From assembly GCA_035575835.1 (NCBI GenBank), contig DATLXM010000034.1:9311-73310 (forward strand): DNA of 64,000 bases, in the 5' to 3' direction. Positions 34,166-42,376 of the stretch are shown here, piece after piece. The notes beneath the pieces are model-generated. The model saw only the letters and a program-made list of their open reading frames with translations, had not been told where the DNA came from and made no database searches. How positions within the stretch are numbered: the stretch's first letter is position 1; the number at the start of each line of letters is the position of its first letter. Origin of the DNA: Gaiellasilicea sp035575835 (GTDB lineage: Bacteria; Actinomycetota; Thermoleophilia; Gaiellales; Gaiellaceae). A program made the position numbers and the translations under genes.

Positions 34166-35248
34166 GTGAGGACCCTCTTCACGCGCGTGGCGACCCGTTT
34201 CGCCGTCGCTCTCGCGGGTCTGGCGGTGGTCGCGGCGGTCCCCGTCGCGCTCGGCGCCGACTCGTCGTCGCTCCGTGCTCAGGCGGCCGCGTTGCAGGCG
34301 CAGGACTCGTCCGCTGCTGCCCGCGCGCAGGCCGCCGTGCTGACGCTCTATGCCCTCGAGACCGAGGTCGCCAAGGCGCGTGCGGACGCAGCCGCGGCGG
34401 ACGGCCGCCGGGCCGTGCTCGTCCGAGAACGAGCCTCGACCCACAGTCAGCTCGCAGCCGCCCGCTCCTCGATGCGGGCCTCCGAACGCCGGCTCGGCGA
34501 GCTCGTCCGGCTGCTCTACGAGCAGAACGGCACCGATCCCCTCGCGATCTTGCTCGGCGCGGGCTCGTTGGACGAGGCGCTGACCGGGCTCGACAACCTC
34601 GACCGGGCCGCTGGAGAGAACAACCGGGTGTTGGCACGGACGCGAGCGGCTCGGGGTCGACTCGCCCGCCTCGACGCGCGACTCGGGCGCCGCGAGACCG
34701 AGCTGCGGCGCGTCTCGGACGCCGCCCGCGCGCGCGCCGGAGCGCTCGAGACGAAGGCGGCGGAGCGTGCCTCATACGTCGCCGCGCTCCGCCGGGAGCA
34801 GGGGCTGAACGCGCGTCGGGTGGCGGCACTCCAAAGCCAGGCGGCGGCGGCGGAGCGGCAGAGCGCGTCGCTCGCGGCCGAGTCGGCAGCACCAGCACCG
34901 ATCTCGCAGTCCACCCCTTCACCTGTCGCCGCCCCGGCCGCACCGGTTGCGGCTCCCGTGGCGGCTCCGGCCCCGCCTTCGACCGGAGCCCGGACCATGA
35001 CTGTCTCGGCCCTCGGCTACAGCCTCCCCGGCCGGACGGCGTCGGGGCTCCCGGTCGGCCACGGGATCGTCGCGGTCGATCCGAGCGTCATCCCTCTTGG
35101 CACGCGCCTGTACGTCCCGGGCTACGGAGACGCGGTCGCCGCCGACACGGGCAGCGCGATCAACGGCGCGATCATCGATCTGTGGTTCCCGACCACCGCG
35201 GCGGCGCTCCAGTGGGGCCGCCGCACGGTCACGATCACGCTGAAATAG
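34166..35248 (+). CDS. secreted coiled-coil protein with C-terminal 3D domain
   Basis: A 360-residue protein: signal peptide (FAVALAGLAVVAAVPVALG), coiled coil (about residues 35-235), Ala/Pro/Val linker, and a 3D (Asp-Asp-Asp) domain near the end (VAVDPSVIPLGTRLYVPGYG, then AADTGSAINGAIIDLWF), as in MltA/Rpf2-like wall hydrolases. The coiled coil resembles that of the divergent NlpC/P60 protein, for example LLYEQNGTDPLAILLGAGSL versus LYVNGGESSTMEVLLGAASL. TACGGT ten bases before the GTG suggests a nearly leaderless mRNA. Confidence 0.88.
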   Translation: MRTLFTRVATRFAVALAGLAVVAAVPVALGADSSSLRAQAAALQAQDSSAAARAQAAVLTLYALETEVAKARADAAAADGRRAVLVRERASTHSQLAAARSSMRASERRLGELVRLLYEQNGTDPLAILLGAGSLDEALTGLDNLDRAAGENNRVLARTRAARGRLARLDARLGRRETELRRVSDAARARAGALETKAAERASYVAALRREQGLNARRVAALQSQAAAAERQSASLAAESAAPAPISQSTPSPVAAPAAPVAAPVAAPAPPSTGARTMTVSALGYSLPGRTASGLPVGHGIVAVDPSVIPLGTRLYVPGYGDAVAADTGSAINGAIIDLWFPTTAAALQWGRRTVTITLK

Positions 35249-35280
35249 CTGCGCAGCTGGGCATCCCAGCTGGGCATCCG

Positions 35281-35333
35281 GAGGAGCGGACGCTCAGCGC
35301 GCGAAGACCCCTCCAGGAGGCCGCTCCGCGGCC
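35281..35333. repeat. degenerate inverted copy of the REP-like element
   Basis: Read on the minus strand: GGCCGCGGAGCGGCC, then GGGGTCTTCGCGCG, matching the first half of the elements at 3506 and 3585; the second hairpin is degenerate. It follows a perfect 13-bp tandem duplication (CAGCTGGGCATCC, 35254-35279) after the 3D-domain gene. Confidence 0.45.
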
Positions 35334-35391
35334 TGTCACTTTTCTCGTCCGTCTACACTTTGGACTTCCGAGCGACGCCTAGGGGATCCGG

Positions 35392-36072
35392 ATGACCGAA
35401 CCAGCAGCGACCATGGAGATCGAGGAGCACGACGTTCGCGTCCTTCTCGTCGACGATCACGATCTCTTTCGCACCGGTCTCCGCAACCTGCTCGAGGAGC
35501 AGGGCGTGCAGATCGTGGGCGAAGCTGCGGGCGGCTCGGAGGCGCTCCAGATCGTGCGTGAGTCCGCGCCCGACGTCGTGATCATGGATCTGAACATGCC
35601 CGGGATGAACGGCGTCGAGGCGACGCGGCACATGAGCCGTGACGCCCCGCTGACGCGCGTGATCGTGCTCACCGTCTCGGATCAGGAGCAGGACGTGATG
35701 GACGCGATCCTCGCCGGAGCGTGCGGCTACCTGCTCAAGGACGCGTCCATCCAGGATCTGATGCAGGGAATCGCTGCCGCGTCGATCGGGGAGTCGCTGA
35801 TCTCACCCCATATCGCGGGCAAGGTGCTCCAGCACGTGCGAGCGACGACGGCTGCGCCCGAAGCTGCCGCGACCATTCGGGCCGAGCTCTCCGACCGGGA
35901 GATCCAGGTGCTGAAGCTGATCGCGAACGGCAAGGACAACGCGATGATCGCCGGCGACTTGCACATCAGCCCGAAGACGGTGAAGAACCACATCTCGAAC
36001 ATCCTGATGAAGCTCCAGATCGAGAACCGGATCCAGGCCGCGGTCTACGCGGTTCGCTCCGGGATCGTCTAG
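35392..36072 (+). CDS. NarL/FixJ-family response regulator (orphan)
   Basis: A 226-residue response regulator. The receiver domain has acidic DD at 21-22, phospho-acceptor D66 in VVIMDLNMPG, Thr in VLTVSDQ and Lys in GYLLKDAS. The C-terminal LuxR HTH has LSDREIQVLKLIANGKDN and SPKTVKNHISNILMKL. No histidine kinase gene is adjacent, so its partner must be elsewhere. Confidence 0.95.
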   Translation: MTEPAATMEIEEHDVRVLLVDDHDLFRTGLRNLLEEQGVQIVGEAAGGSEALQIVRESAPDVVIMDLNMPGMNGVEATRHMSRDAPLTRVIVLTVSDQEQDVMDAILAGACGYLLKDASIQDLMQGIAAASIGESLISPHIAGKVLQHVRATTAAPEAAATIRAELSDREIQVLKLIANGKDNAMIAGDLHISPKTVKNHISNILMKLQIENRIQAAVYAVRSGIV

Positions 36073-36122
36073 ACGTGCCGTTGCTTCGGCGGCGGACGGT
36101 CGCTGCAGAGGTCGTGCCGCGA

Positions 36123-36491
36123 CTACAGCGCGTGCGCGCGGAGCTCTCTGAGCAGCGCCCGCAGGCTCGCGAGCTCACGTTCGATGTGCGCCTGCGCGCT
36201 CGTGAGAGAGCCGAGCTCGGCATGCGCGAGCGGGTCTCGCACCTCGGCCCGGACGAGCTCTCGCAGCCGTCGCTCGATCCGCAGCCGCTCCCCTTCGAGC
36301 GCGAGGGCGTGCGCATACCCGTCGGTGAGAGTCTTCTCGGCCAGCGCGCGCGCCGACGCCCTCCGGGTGGCGGGCTGGTCGAGCAGCGACCGGATCTCGG
36401 TCAGGACGGTGGGGAGATGAAGACTCAGGGAGGCGCTCCAAGGTCGATTATGGAACCTCGGCGGAGCCGGAGCATGGGCCGTCAGGCCCAT
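36123..36491 (-). CDS. small helical protein, unknown function
   Basis: Up to 122 residues. The last 95 form an Arg/Leu/Glu-rich helical hairpin (LTEIRSLLDQ, LEGERLRIERRLRELVRAEV, AHIERELASLRALLRELRAH) with clear coding character. The only canonical start is ATG 36491, which would overlap the 5' end of the divergent carboxypeptidase gene; a CTG further in is possible. No family recognised. Confidence 0.55.
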   Translation of the reverse strand: MGLTAHAPAPPRFHNRPWSASLSLHLPTVLTEIRSLLDQPATRRASARALAEKTLTDGYAHALALEGERLRIERRLRELVRAEVRDPLAHAELGSLTSAQAHIERELASLRALLRELRAHAL

Positions 36492-37730
36492 CTTCCGGCC
36501 GGGCTCGGCCCATCGCTGCCAGTGCTCGTAGCAGCGCTCGCGGCAGTGCTCGTCACGTTGCTCGCCCTCGTGCTTTCGCCTGCCGCCCAGGCGGCCGATC
36601 CGACCCTGCAGACGCGGCTCGGGAAGGCTCTGGCCGTTCCTCATCTCGACCAGGCGCGGATGGCCGCCGTCGCGATCGACCTGCGGACGGGCGCCGTCGC
36701 GTACTCCCGGAACCCCGCCCTCTCGCTCCGACCGGCTTCGAACGAGAAGCTGCCGGTGGCGTTCGCCGCATTGACCCTGCTCGGAACCGGTTTCCGCTTC
36801 CACACGGAGGTCGTCGGCGCAGGCAGCCAGGTCGGGGACGTCTGGCAGGGCGATCTCTTCCTCCAGGGATTCGGCGACCCCACCCTCAAACCGGCCGATC
36901 TGGACGCGCTCGCCGCCGAGGTCGCGAGCTGGGGGATCACACGGGTCGACGGTGCCGTCGTCGGCGACGAGTCCTGGTTCGACGCCCTCCGCACCGGCCC
37001 CGGCTGGAAGCCCAGCTTCTACATCCAGGAATCGCCTCCGCTCTCGGCACTCGTCGTCGACCGCGGTCGGTTCCGGGGCCGCACGTCGGGAAACCCGGCG
37101 CTGGCCGCAGCCTCGCTCTTCCGGACCGCGCTCGAAGCGCGCGGCGTCACGGTGCGCAAGGACGCGCGGACCGGGCTCCTGACGACACTCGGATTCCCGC
37201 TCGCCCAGGATCTCTCCGACCCGCTCGTCGACGTCGTTCGGTTCATGGGGAGGGAGAGCGACAACTACACCTCCGAGGTTCTCGTGAAGCAACTCGGGGC
37301 GCTGTACGGGGCCGGCGGGTCGACCGCGGCCGGCGCGCGGGTGATCCACCAGGCGCTGGAGGCCGCCGGAGTCCCGCTCGCCGGCGTTCGGATCGCGGAC
37401 GGATCCGGTCTCTCGAGCCTCGACCGGCTCACCGCGGGGTCGCTGATCGCAGTGCTCGAAGCGGGTCTCGCCGATCCGGACATCCGCGCTGCGTTTCTCG
37501 GCTCCCTGGCCGTCGCCGGGGTCGACGGCACGCTCGAGGATCGACTGGAGTCTCGGCCCGCCCGCGGGCGCGTGATCGCGAAGACGGGAACGACGAACGC
37601 GGCCTCGGCCCTCTCCGGCTTCGTTCGCGACCGGTTCGTGTTCGCGATCCTCCAGAACGGAGCGCCGGTCTCGTCGTACTGGGCGCGCCGCGCGCAGGAC
37701 CGCTTCGTAACGGTGCTCGCAGCGTCCTAG
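36474..37730 (+). CDS. dacB: D-alanyl-D-alanine carboxypeptidase/endopeptidase, PBP4 (S13) family
   Basis: A 418-residue penicillin-binding protein that trims or hydrolyses peptidoglycan cross-bridges outside the membrane. After a signal peptide (PVLVAALAAVLVTLLALVL; cut near AQA) come the active-site SNEK (89-92), SDN in GRESDNYTSEVLVK near 262, and KTGT in VIAKTGTTNAASALSG near 370. It is shorter than many PBP4 proteins. ATG 36450 is an alternative start. The stop shares CTAG with the convergent ligA. Confidence 0.93.
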   Translation: MGRQAHLPAGLGPSLPVLVAALAAVLVTLLALVLSPAAQAADPTLQTRLGKALAVPHLDQARMAAVAIDLRTGAVAYSRNPALSLRPASNEKLPVAFAALTLLGTGFRFHTEVVGAGSQVGDVWQGDLFLQGFGDPTLKPADLDALAAEVASWGITRVDGAVVGDESWFDALRTGPGWKPSFYIQESPPLSALVVDRGRFRGRTSGNPALAAASLFRTALEARGVTVRKDARTGLLTTLGFPLAQDLSDPLVDVVRFMGRESDNYTSEVLVKQLGALYGAGGSTAAGARVIHQALEAAGVPLAGVRIADGSGLSSLDRLTAGSLIAVLEAGLADPDIRAAFLGSLAVAGVDGTLEDRLESRPARGRVIAKTGTTNAASALSGFVRDRFVFAILQNGAPVSSYWARRAQDRFVTVLAAS

Positions 37731-39778
37731 CGGCGGCGCGGCGGCGGCGCGATTCCGGGGGGAGCGGTCGCCGGCGCGTCCTTGACGAGCGAGCGCAAGT
37801 CCTTCTCTTCCAGGATCGGGACGCCGGCCTTCTCGGCCTTCGCGACCTTCGAGCCCGGGTTCTCACCCACGATCACGCCCGTGGTCTTCTTCGAGACGTT
37901 GTCGGAGACCTTCGCCCCGAGCGAGAGCAGCGCCGCCGCGGCCTCGTCGCGGGTGTAGCCCTCGAGTGTCCCTGTGATCACGTACTGCATCCCGGTCAGG
38001 GGCCCCTCGATCGGCCGCTCGGACTCGCCCACCTCGAGCGTGAGCCCGAGGACACGAAGTTCGGCGACGAGCGACCGGTTGCCATCGTCCGCGAACCATT
38101 CCGCGATCGACTCCGCGCGGTCGGGGCCGATCCCGTCGACTTCCTGGATCTGCTCCTGGCTCGCGTCGAGGAGGGTGTCGACGACGCCGAAGTGGCGGGC
38201 GAGGTTCTGAGCCGTCACCCACCCGACATCCGGGATGTTGAGCCCGAAGAGGACACGCGAGAACGGTTGCGCCTTCGATGCCTCGATCGAGGCGAGCACG
38301 TTCGTTCCCGACTTCTCCCCGAACCCGTCGAGCTCGAGCAGTTGTTCGAGCTCCAACCGGTAGAGGTCGGGCATCGAGCGGAGAAGGCCGAGGTCCCAGA
38401 GCCGGCGGACGAACTGCTCGCCGACGCCCTCGATGTCCATCGCCGCGCTGACCCAGTTGATCAGCGTCTCCAGGCCGCGCGACGGGCACGCCCGGTTCGG
38501 GCAGCGATGCATCACCTCGCCCTCGGGCTTGACGACGTCGTGACCGCAGAGCGGGCACTGCGCGGGCATCCGGAACTCCTTCGTGCCCTTCCGGTGCTCG
38601 CCCGCGGGGCCGACGATCTGTGGGATCACGTCGCCGGCGCGCTGAACGATCACCAGGTCGCCCTCGCGGATCCGCTTCCGGTTGATGTCCTCCTCGTTGT
38701 GCAAGGTCGCGCGGGAGACGGTGACGCCGCCGACCTCGACGGGCTCGAGGATCCCCCAGGGGTTCAGCGCGCCGGTCCGGCCGACCCGGATCGCGATCTT
38801 CTCCAGGGTCGTCTGCACCGTCATCGGCGCCCACTTGAAGGCGCGCGCCCAGCGGGGGCGGTCGTGGAGCGCCCCGAGTCGCGACTGCTGCTCGAGCGAG
38901 TCCACCTTGATCACGATCCCGTCGATCTCGTAGTCGAGCTCGATGCGGCGACGCTCCCAAGCCCGGCAGGCCTCCGCCACTTCGGCGATCGACTCCACGC
39001 GCTCGGCGAAGGGGTTCGTCCGGAAACCACGTTCGCGAAGCCACGCCAGCGTCTCCCACTGGGTGTCGGCCGGAATCTGCTCGGGCAGGCCCGAGCCGTA
39101 GATCCAGATCGCGAGCTGCCGTTCGAAGGTGATCCGCGAGTCGAGCTGGCGGAGAGAGCCGGCGGCGGCATTGCGCGGATTCGGCGCTGTCTTCTTCCCG
39201 GCCTGAGCCAGTTGCTCGTTGACACGCGCAAAGGTCGAGAGCGGGAAGTAGATCTCCCCGCGGACCTCGAGCAGCGAGGGCGCGGCCTCTCCCTGCGGCA
39301 GCCGCAGGGAGAGCGGGATCGAGCGGATCGTGCGCAGGTTGGGGGTCACCTCCTCCCCGCGCCGCCCGTCCCCACGGGTCGCGCCCCGGACGAAGCGACC
39401 TTCCTCGTAGACGAGCGAGACCGCGGAGCCGTCGATCTTGGGCTCGAGAACAAAGGCGACCGGCTCGTCCGAGTCGAGCCGCTTGCTCACGTCGGCGGCC
39501 CACTTGACGAGAGCGTCTTCGGTCGTGACCTTCTCGAGCGATCCCATCGGAGCAACGTGATCGATCTTGCGGAACTTCTCCGAGGGAGCCGCACCGACGC
39601 GGCGGGTGGGCGAGTCGTCCGTCGCGAGCTCGGGGTGCTGCTCTTCGAGCTCACGCAGCTCATCGTAGAGCCGGTCGTACTCGGCGTCGGAGATCTCCGG
39701 CTCGTCGAGCACGTGGTAGCGGTGCAGATGGTGGACGAGTAGGTCGCGCAGCTCTGCGGCGCGATCAGAGAGCGGCAA
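37727..39778 (-). CDS. ligA: NAD-dependent DNA ligase
   Basis: A 683-residue replicative DNA ligase. The Ia domain YHVLDEPEISDAEYDRL is near residue 21, the adenylation Lys is K114 in LEPKIDGSAV, the OB fold has GDVIPQIVGP, and the zinc finger contains CPLCGHD and CPNRACPSRG. Helix-hairpin-helix repeats (LLELDGFGEKSG, VDGIGPDRAE) and a C-terminal BRCT domain follow. TTG 39778 was chosen as start because it gives the typical LigA N terminus; it overlaps the upstream HAD gene by 14 bp. Confidence 0.97.
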   Translation of the reverse strand: MPLSDRAAELRDLLVHHLHRYHVLDEPEISDAEYDRLYDELRELEEQHPELATDDSPTRRVGAAPSEKFRKIDHVAPMGSLEKVTTEDALVKWAADVSKRLDSDEPVAFVLEPKIDGSAVSLVYEEGRFVRGATRGDGRRGEEVTPNLRTIRSIPLSLRLPQGEAAPSLLEVRGEIYFPLSTFARVNEQLAQAGKKTAPNPRNAAAGSLRQLDSRITFERQLAIWIYGSGLPEQIPADTQWETLAWLRERGFRTNPFAERVESIAEVAEACRAWERRRIELDYEIDGIVIKVDSLEQQSRLGALHDRPRWARAFKWAPMTVQTTLEKIAIRVGRTGALNPWGILEPVEVGGVTVSRATLHNEEDINRKRIREGDLVIVQRAGDVIPQIVGPAGEHRKGTKEFRMPAQCPLCGHDVVKPEGEVMHRCPNRACPSRGLETLINWVSAAMDIEGVGEQFVRRLWDLGLLRSMPDLYRLELEQLLELDGFGEKSGTNVLASIEASKAQPFSRVLFGLNIPDVGWVTAQNLARHFGVVDTLLDASQEQIQEVDGIGPDRAESIAEWFADDGNRSLVAELRVLGLTLEVGESERPIEGPLTGMQYVITGTLEGYTRDEAAAALLSLGAKVSDNVSKKTTGVIVGENPGSKVAKAEKAGVPILEEKDLRSLVKDAPATAPPGIAPPPRRR

Positions 39779-40400
39779 GGAGCGCTTCCGTGTCGCTGAC
39801 GATCGCGTCGGGCTCCTCCGCCTCGAGCCGCTCCCGGTGGTGGATTCCGCCCCACGTGACGGCGACCGAGTGGAGGTCGGCGGCCTTCGCCGCCCTGACA
39901 TCGAATGGCGAGTCACCGACGTACGCGGCGTCGCGCGGCTCCGCTCCGAGCTGCTCGAGCGCGTACAGGAGCGGCTGCGGGTCGGGCTTGTGCCGCTCCG
40001 TGTCGTCCGAGCCGACGACGACCTCGAAGAAGGCCTCGAGCGGGAGGTAGCGGAAGGCGATGTCCACGGTCGCGCGCCGCTTCGCAGTCACGATCCCGAG
40101 CCGACGACCTTCCTGCTTCAGGATCGTGAGTGCATCCGTCATACCCGCACATTCGGCGAGCTCGGCGTGGAGCGGCTCGTTGTGCGCGCGATAGCAGTCG
40201 ACGAGCTCGTCGACCCGGTCGGCATCGAGGAGGCGCATCTGCTCGAGCAGGCCCGGCCCGCCGACCGCTGCCACGAGCTGCTCGTCCGGGATCTCCCGGC
40301 CGAGCACGGTCACGGCCGCATGGCGCATCGAGGCGAGGATGATCGAGCCCGAGTCGATCACCGTGCCGTCGAGATCGAAGAGGACGACGGGGTAGCGCAT
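39765..40400 (-). CDS. HAD hydrolase, phosphoglycolate phosphatase-like
   Basis: A 211-residue HAD phosphatase with FDLDGTVIDSG at the N terminus, a helical cap (about 20-85), VTAKR as motif II near 110, KPDPQPLLYAL with the Lys near 147, and YVGDSPFDVRAAKAAD as motif IV near 170. The pattern is closest to Gph/PpaX-type phosphatases. ATG 40400 fits. Its 3' end overlaps the ligA start, so translation may be coupled. Confidence 0.92.
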   Translation of the reverse strand: MRYPVVLFDLDGTVIDSGSIILASMRHAAVTVLGREIPDEQLVAAVGGPGLLEQMRLLDADRVDELVDCYRAHNEPLHAELAECAGMTDALTILKQEGRRLGIVTAKRRATVDIAFRYLPLEAFFEVVVGSDDTERHKPDPQPLLYALEQLGAEPRDAAYVGDSPFDVRAAKAADLHSVAVTWGGIHHRERLEAEEPDAIVSDTEALLAAL

Positions 40401-40435
40401 CCGCTCGATCGTACCGAGAGGCTCAGCCGCCGTGA

Positions 40436-41167
40436 TCAGCGACGGACGTCCTCGTAGTGGACACGCTCGAGGTACAGCCCCCACGGCGGGGCGGTCATCC
40501 CGCCCTCGCTCCGCGGCCGTCCCTCGAGGAGCGAGGCGAGCTCGTCGGGTGGACGCTCGAGCATCGTTCCTACGAGAGTGCGAACCATGTGCCGGAGGAA
40601 GCTGTTCGCCGTCACCGTGAAGTGGAGCTCGTGACCGTGTCGCTCCCAGGCTGCCGCGGTGATCGTTCGCCGGAAGGCCCGGTGCTGCGTCTCGGCCGGC
40701 GTGAAGGCAGTGAAGTCGTGATCGCCCGGAAGCAGTGACGCGCAAGCGTGGAGCGACGGCTCGTCCAGCGGCCGCGGCCACCAGAGCGAGCGCCGCGCCT
40801 CGAGGCCCGAACGGAGCCGGCTCGGCAGAACCCGGTATCGATAGCTTCGTCCCGTGGCGGCGTACCGGGCGCTGAAGCCGTCCTCGACGACGTCCGCCTG
40901 GAGGATCGCGAGATCGTGCGGCAGGACGGCGTTGAGCGCCCGCGCGAGGCGTTCGGGTGGCGGCCCGCCCGTGAGCTCGACACTCGCGACCTGTCCCGTG
41001 GCGTGCACGCCGGTGTCGGTTCGGCCTGCGACCTCGAGGTGGGCCCAGCCGGGACACACCTCGTCCAGTCCCGCCCGGATCGAGCCCTCGACCGTCCGTT
41101 CGCCGGGCTGCCGCGCCCACCCCTGGAACCCGCTCCCGTCGTACTCGAGGGTCAGTTTCAGCCTCAC
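40436..41167 (-). CDS. truA: tRNA pseudouridine(38-40) synthase
   Basis: A 243-residue TruA, which makes pseudouridine in the tRNA anticodon arm. LTLEYDGSGFQGWARQPGER starts the protein, the catalytic Asp is D51 in AGRTDTGVHATGQV, and TANSFLRHMVRTLVG near 200 is typical. GTG 41167 overlaps the nfeD-like stop as GTGA. Downstream of the ribosomal cluster in the same direction, a frequent position for truA. Confidence 0.96.
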   Translation of the reverse strand: MRLKLTLEYDGSGFQGWARQPGERTVEGSIRAGLDEVCPGWAHLEVAGRTDTGVHATGQVASVELTGGPPPERLARALNAVLPHDLAILQADVVEDGFSARYAATGRSYRYRVLPSRLRSGLEARRSLWWPRPLDEPSLHACASLLPGDHDFTAFTPAETQHRAFRRTITAAAWERHGHELHFTVTANSFLRHMVRTLVGTMLERPPDELASLLEGRPRSEGGMTAPPWGLYLERVHYEDVRR

Positions 41168-41484
41168 GCGACCTCGACGAGCAGCGTCAGCCGCTCGACC
41201 CCGACGATCCTGACCTCGAAACCTTCGTCGGCTCCTTCCTCGCAGCGCGCCTGCCAGATCTCGCCGTGAACGCGTACCTGTCCGAGCGGGCGGCACGAGG
41301 TGACGGCGACCGCCTTCGCACCGAGGAGCGCGTCGACTCCCACCGCAGGCTTGCGACGGTGCGAGTAGCGCCAGAGGAACGCTGCCTCGGCGAGCTCGAC
41401 GATCCCACCGACCGCGACGGCGACGACGCCCCAGGGCGAGGGCAACACGAAGAGCGCGAGCCCGAGAGCGATCAGAAACGCCAT
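41164..41484 (-). CDS. NfeD-like membrane protein
   Basis: A 106-residue protein with two N-terminal hydrophobic segments (FLIALGLALFVLPSPWGVVA and the following VGGIVELAEAAFLW), then a small OB-fold-like domain (GLGAKAV-type region: LLGAKAVAVTSCRPLGQVRV, then GEIWQARC). This is the short NfeD form; such proteins partner with stomatin-like or membrane proteases. It overlaps truA by 4 bp. Confidence 0.85.
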   Translation of the reverse strand: MAFLIALGLALFVLPSPWGVVAVAVGGIVELAEAAFLWRYSHRRKPAVGVDALLGAKAVAVTSCRPLGQVRVHGEIWQARCEEGADEGFEVRIVGVERLTLLVEVA

Positions 41485-41486
41485 CG

Positions 41487-41837
41487 CTAGCCGCGGCGGT
41501 CGATCAGTTCGAAGACACGGCCGTCCGGGGCGCGGAAATGCTGGTAGCGGAGCCCCTTCCCGACCGTGAGCCCTCCGTCGGGCTCGAGCCCCCGAGTTGC
41601 GAGTTCGGCTGTCGCAGCCTCGACGTCGTCGACCAGGAAACCGAGATTCGTGTCGGACGGCGGCGGCACCCAGTCCGGCGGCACGAGCGCAAGCGAGGTG
41701 CCGTCGGGGAAGACGACGCGTGTGTACCCGTCCTCGGCCACGATGTCCGCTCCGAGAACCCCGCCGAAGAACGCAGCCATCACGGCCTGGTCGGGCGTGG
41801 CGACACCTGCGAAGACGAGACCCTCGATCTGCACCAC
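41487..41837 (-). CDS. VOC-family (glyoxalase-like) protein
   Basis: A 116-residue vicinal-oxygen-chelate domain protein with two beta-alpha-beta-beta-beta halves: FAGVATPDQAVMAAFFGGVL at the start, and LGFLVDDVEAATAELATRGL then FRAPDGRVFELID in the second half. Metal-ligand positions are only partly conserved, so the reaction cannot be assigned. It stands 2 bp before the NfeD-like gene. Confidence 0.88.
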   Translation of the reverse strand: MVQIEGLVFAGVATPDQAVMAAFFGGVLGADIVAEDGYTRVVFPDGTSLALVPPDWVPPPSDTNLGFLVDDVEAATAELATRGLEPDGGLTVGKGLRYQHFRAPDGRVFELIDRRG

Positions 41838-41912
41838 TGCAGGACCCTAGCGCCCTGAAACGCCCCCAACCTGCCCCAAGGGGGCTCGGAGGCCCCCTGA
41901 GTTCAGCCTAGA

Positions 41913-41947
41913 CAACGAAGGCGCGCAGATTCTGCGCGCCTTCGTTG
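41913..41947 (-). terminator. terminator hairpin at the end of the ribosomal cluster
   Basis: A perfect 16-bp stem (CAACGAAGGCGCGCAG and its complement) with a 3-base loop, 27 bp after the rplQ stop. No T run follows, which is common for terminators in high-GC actinomycetes. Confidence 0.85.
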
Positions 41948-41973
41948 CGGAACTGTCATTTCTCCGAGGCCTG

Positions 41974-42372
41974 CTACGCGGTGCGGGCCGGGCCGGGCGA
42001 GAACGCGTTTCCAGGCTCGTAGTCCACGAGCTCCAGGTACACCATCTCGGCCGCGTCGCCCTGGCGGGCGCCGAGCTTGATGATCCGCGTGTAGCCGCCC
42101 GGCCGCTCCGCGAAGCGCGGCGCGATCTCCGTGAAGAGCCGGCTGACGACGTCCGGCGAACGCAGCTCCGCGAGTGCCTTGCGGCGCGCACTCAGGTCGC
42201 CGCGCTTGCCCAGCGTGATCATCTTCTCGGCGAACGGCTTCACGGCCTTGGCCTTCGCCTCGGTCGTCTGGATCCGGCCGTGCTCGAGCAGCGCGCCCGC
42301 GAGGTTCGAATAGAGAGCCTTCCGGTGCGCGGAGGTGCGACCGAGCTTCTTGCCTGCACGAGCGTGACGCAT
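41974..42372 (-). CDS. rplQ: 50S ribosomal protein L17
   Basis: A 132-residue L17 of the large subunit, near the peptide exit tunnel. The N terminus MRHARAGKKLGRTSAHRKAL is diagnostic and GGYTRIIKLGARQGDAAEMV ends the core. Last gene of the cluster, directly after rpoA and before a strong hairpin. Confidence 0.98.
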   Translation of the reverse strand: MRHARAGKKLGRTSAHRKALYSNLAGALLEHGRIQTTEAKAKAVKPFAEKMITLGKRGDLSARRKALAELRSPDVVSRLFTEIAPRFAERPGGYTRIIKLGARQGDAAEMVYLELVDYEPGNAFSPGPARTA

Positions 42373-42376
42373 CGGG

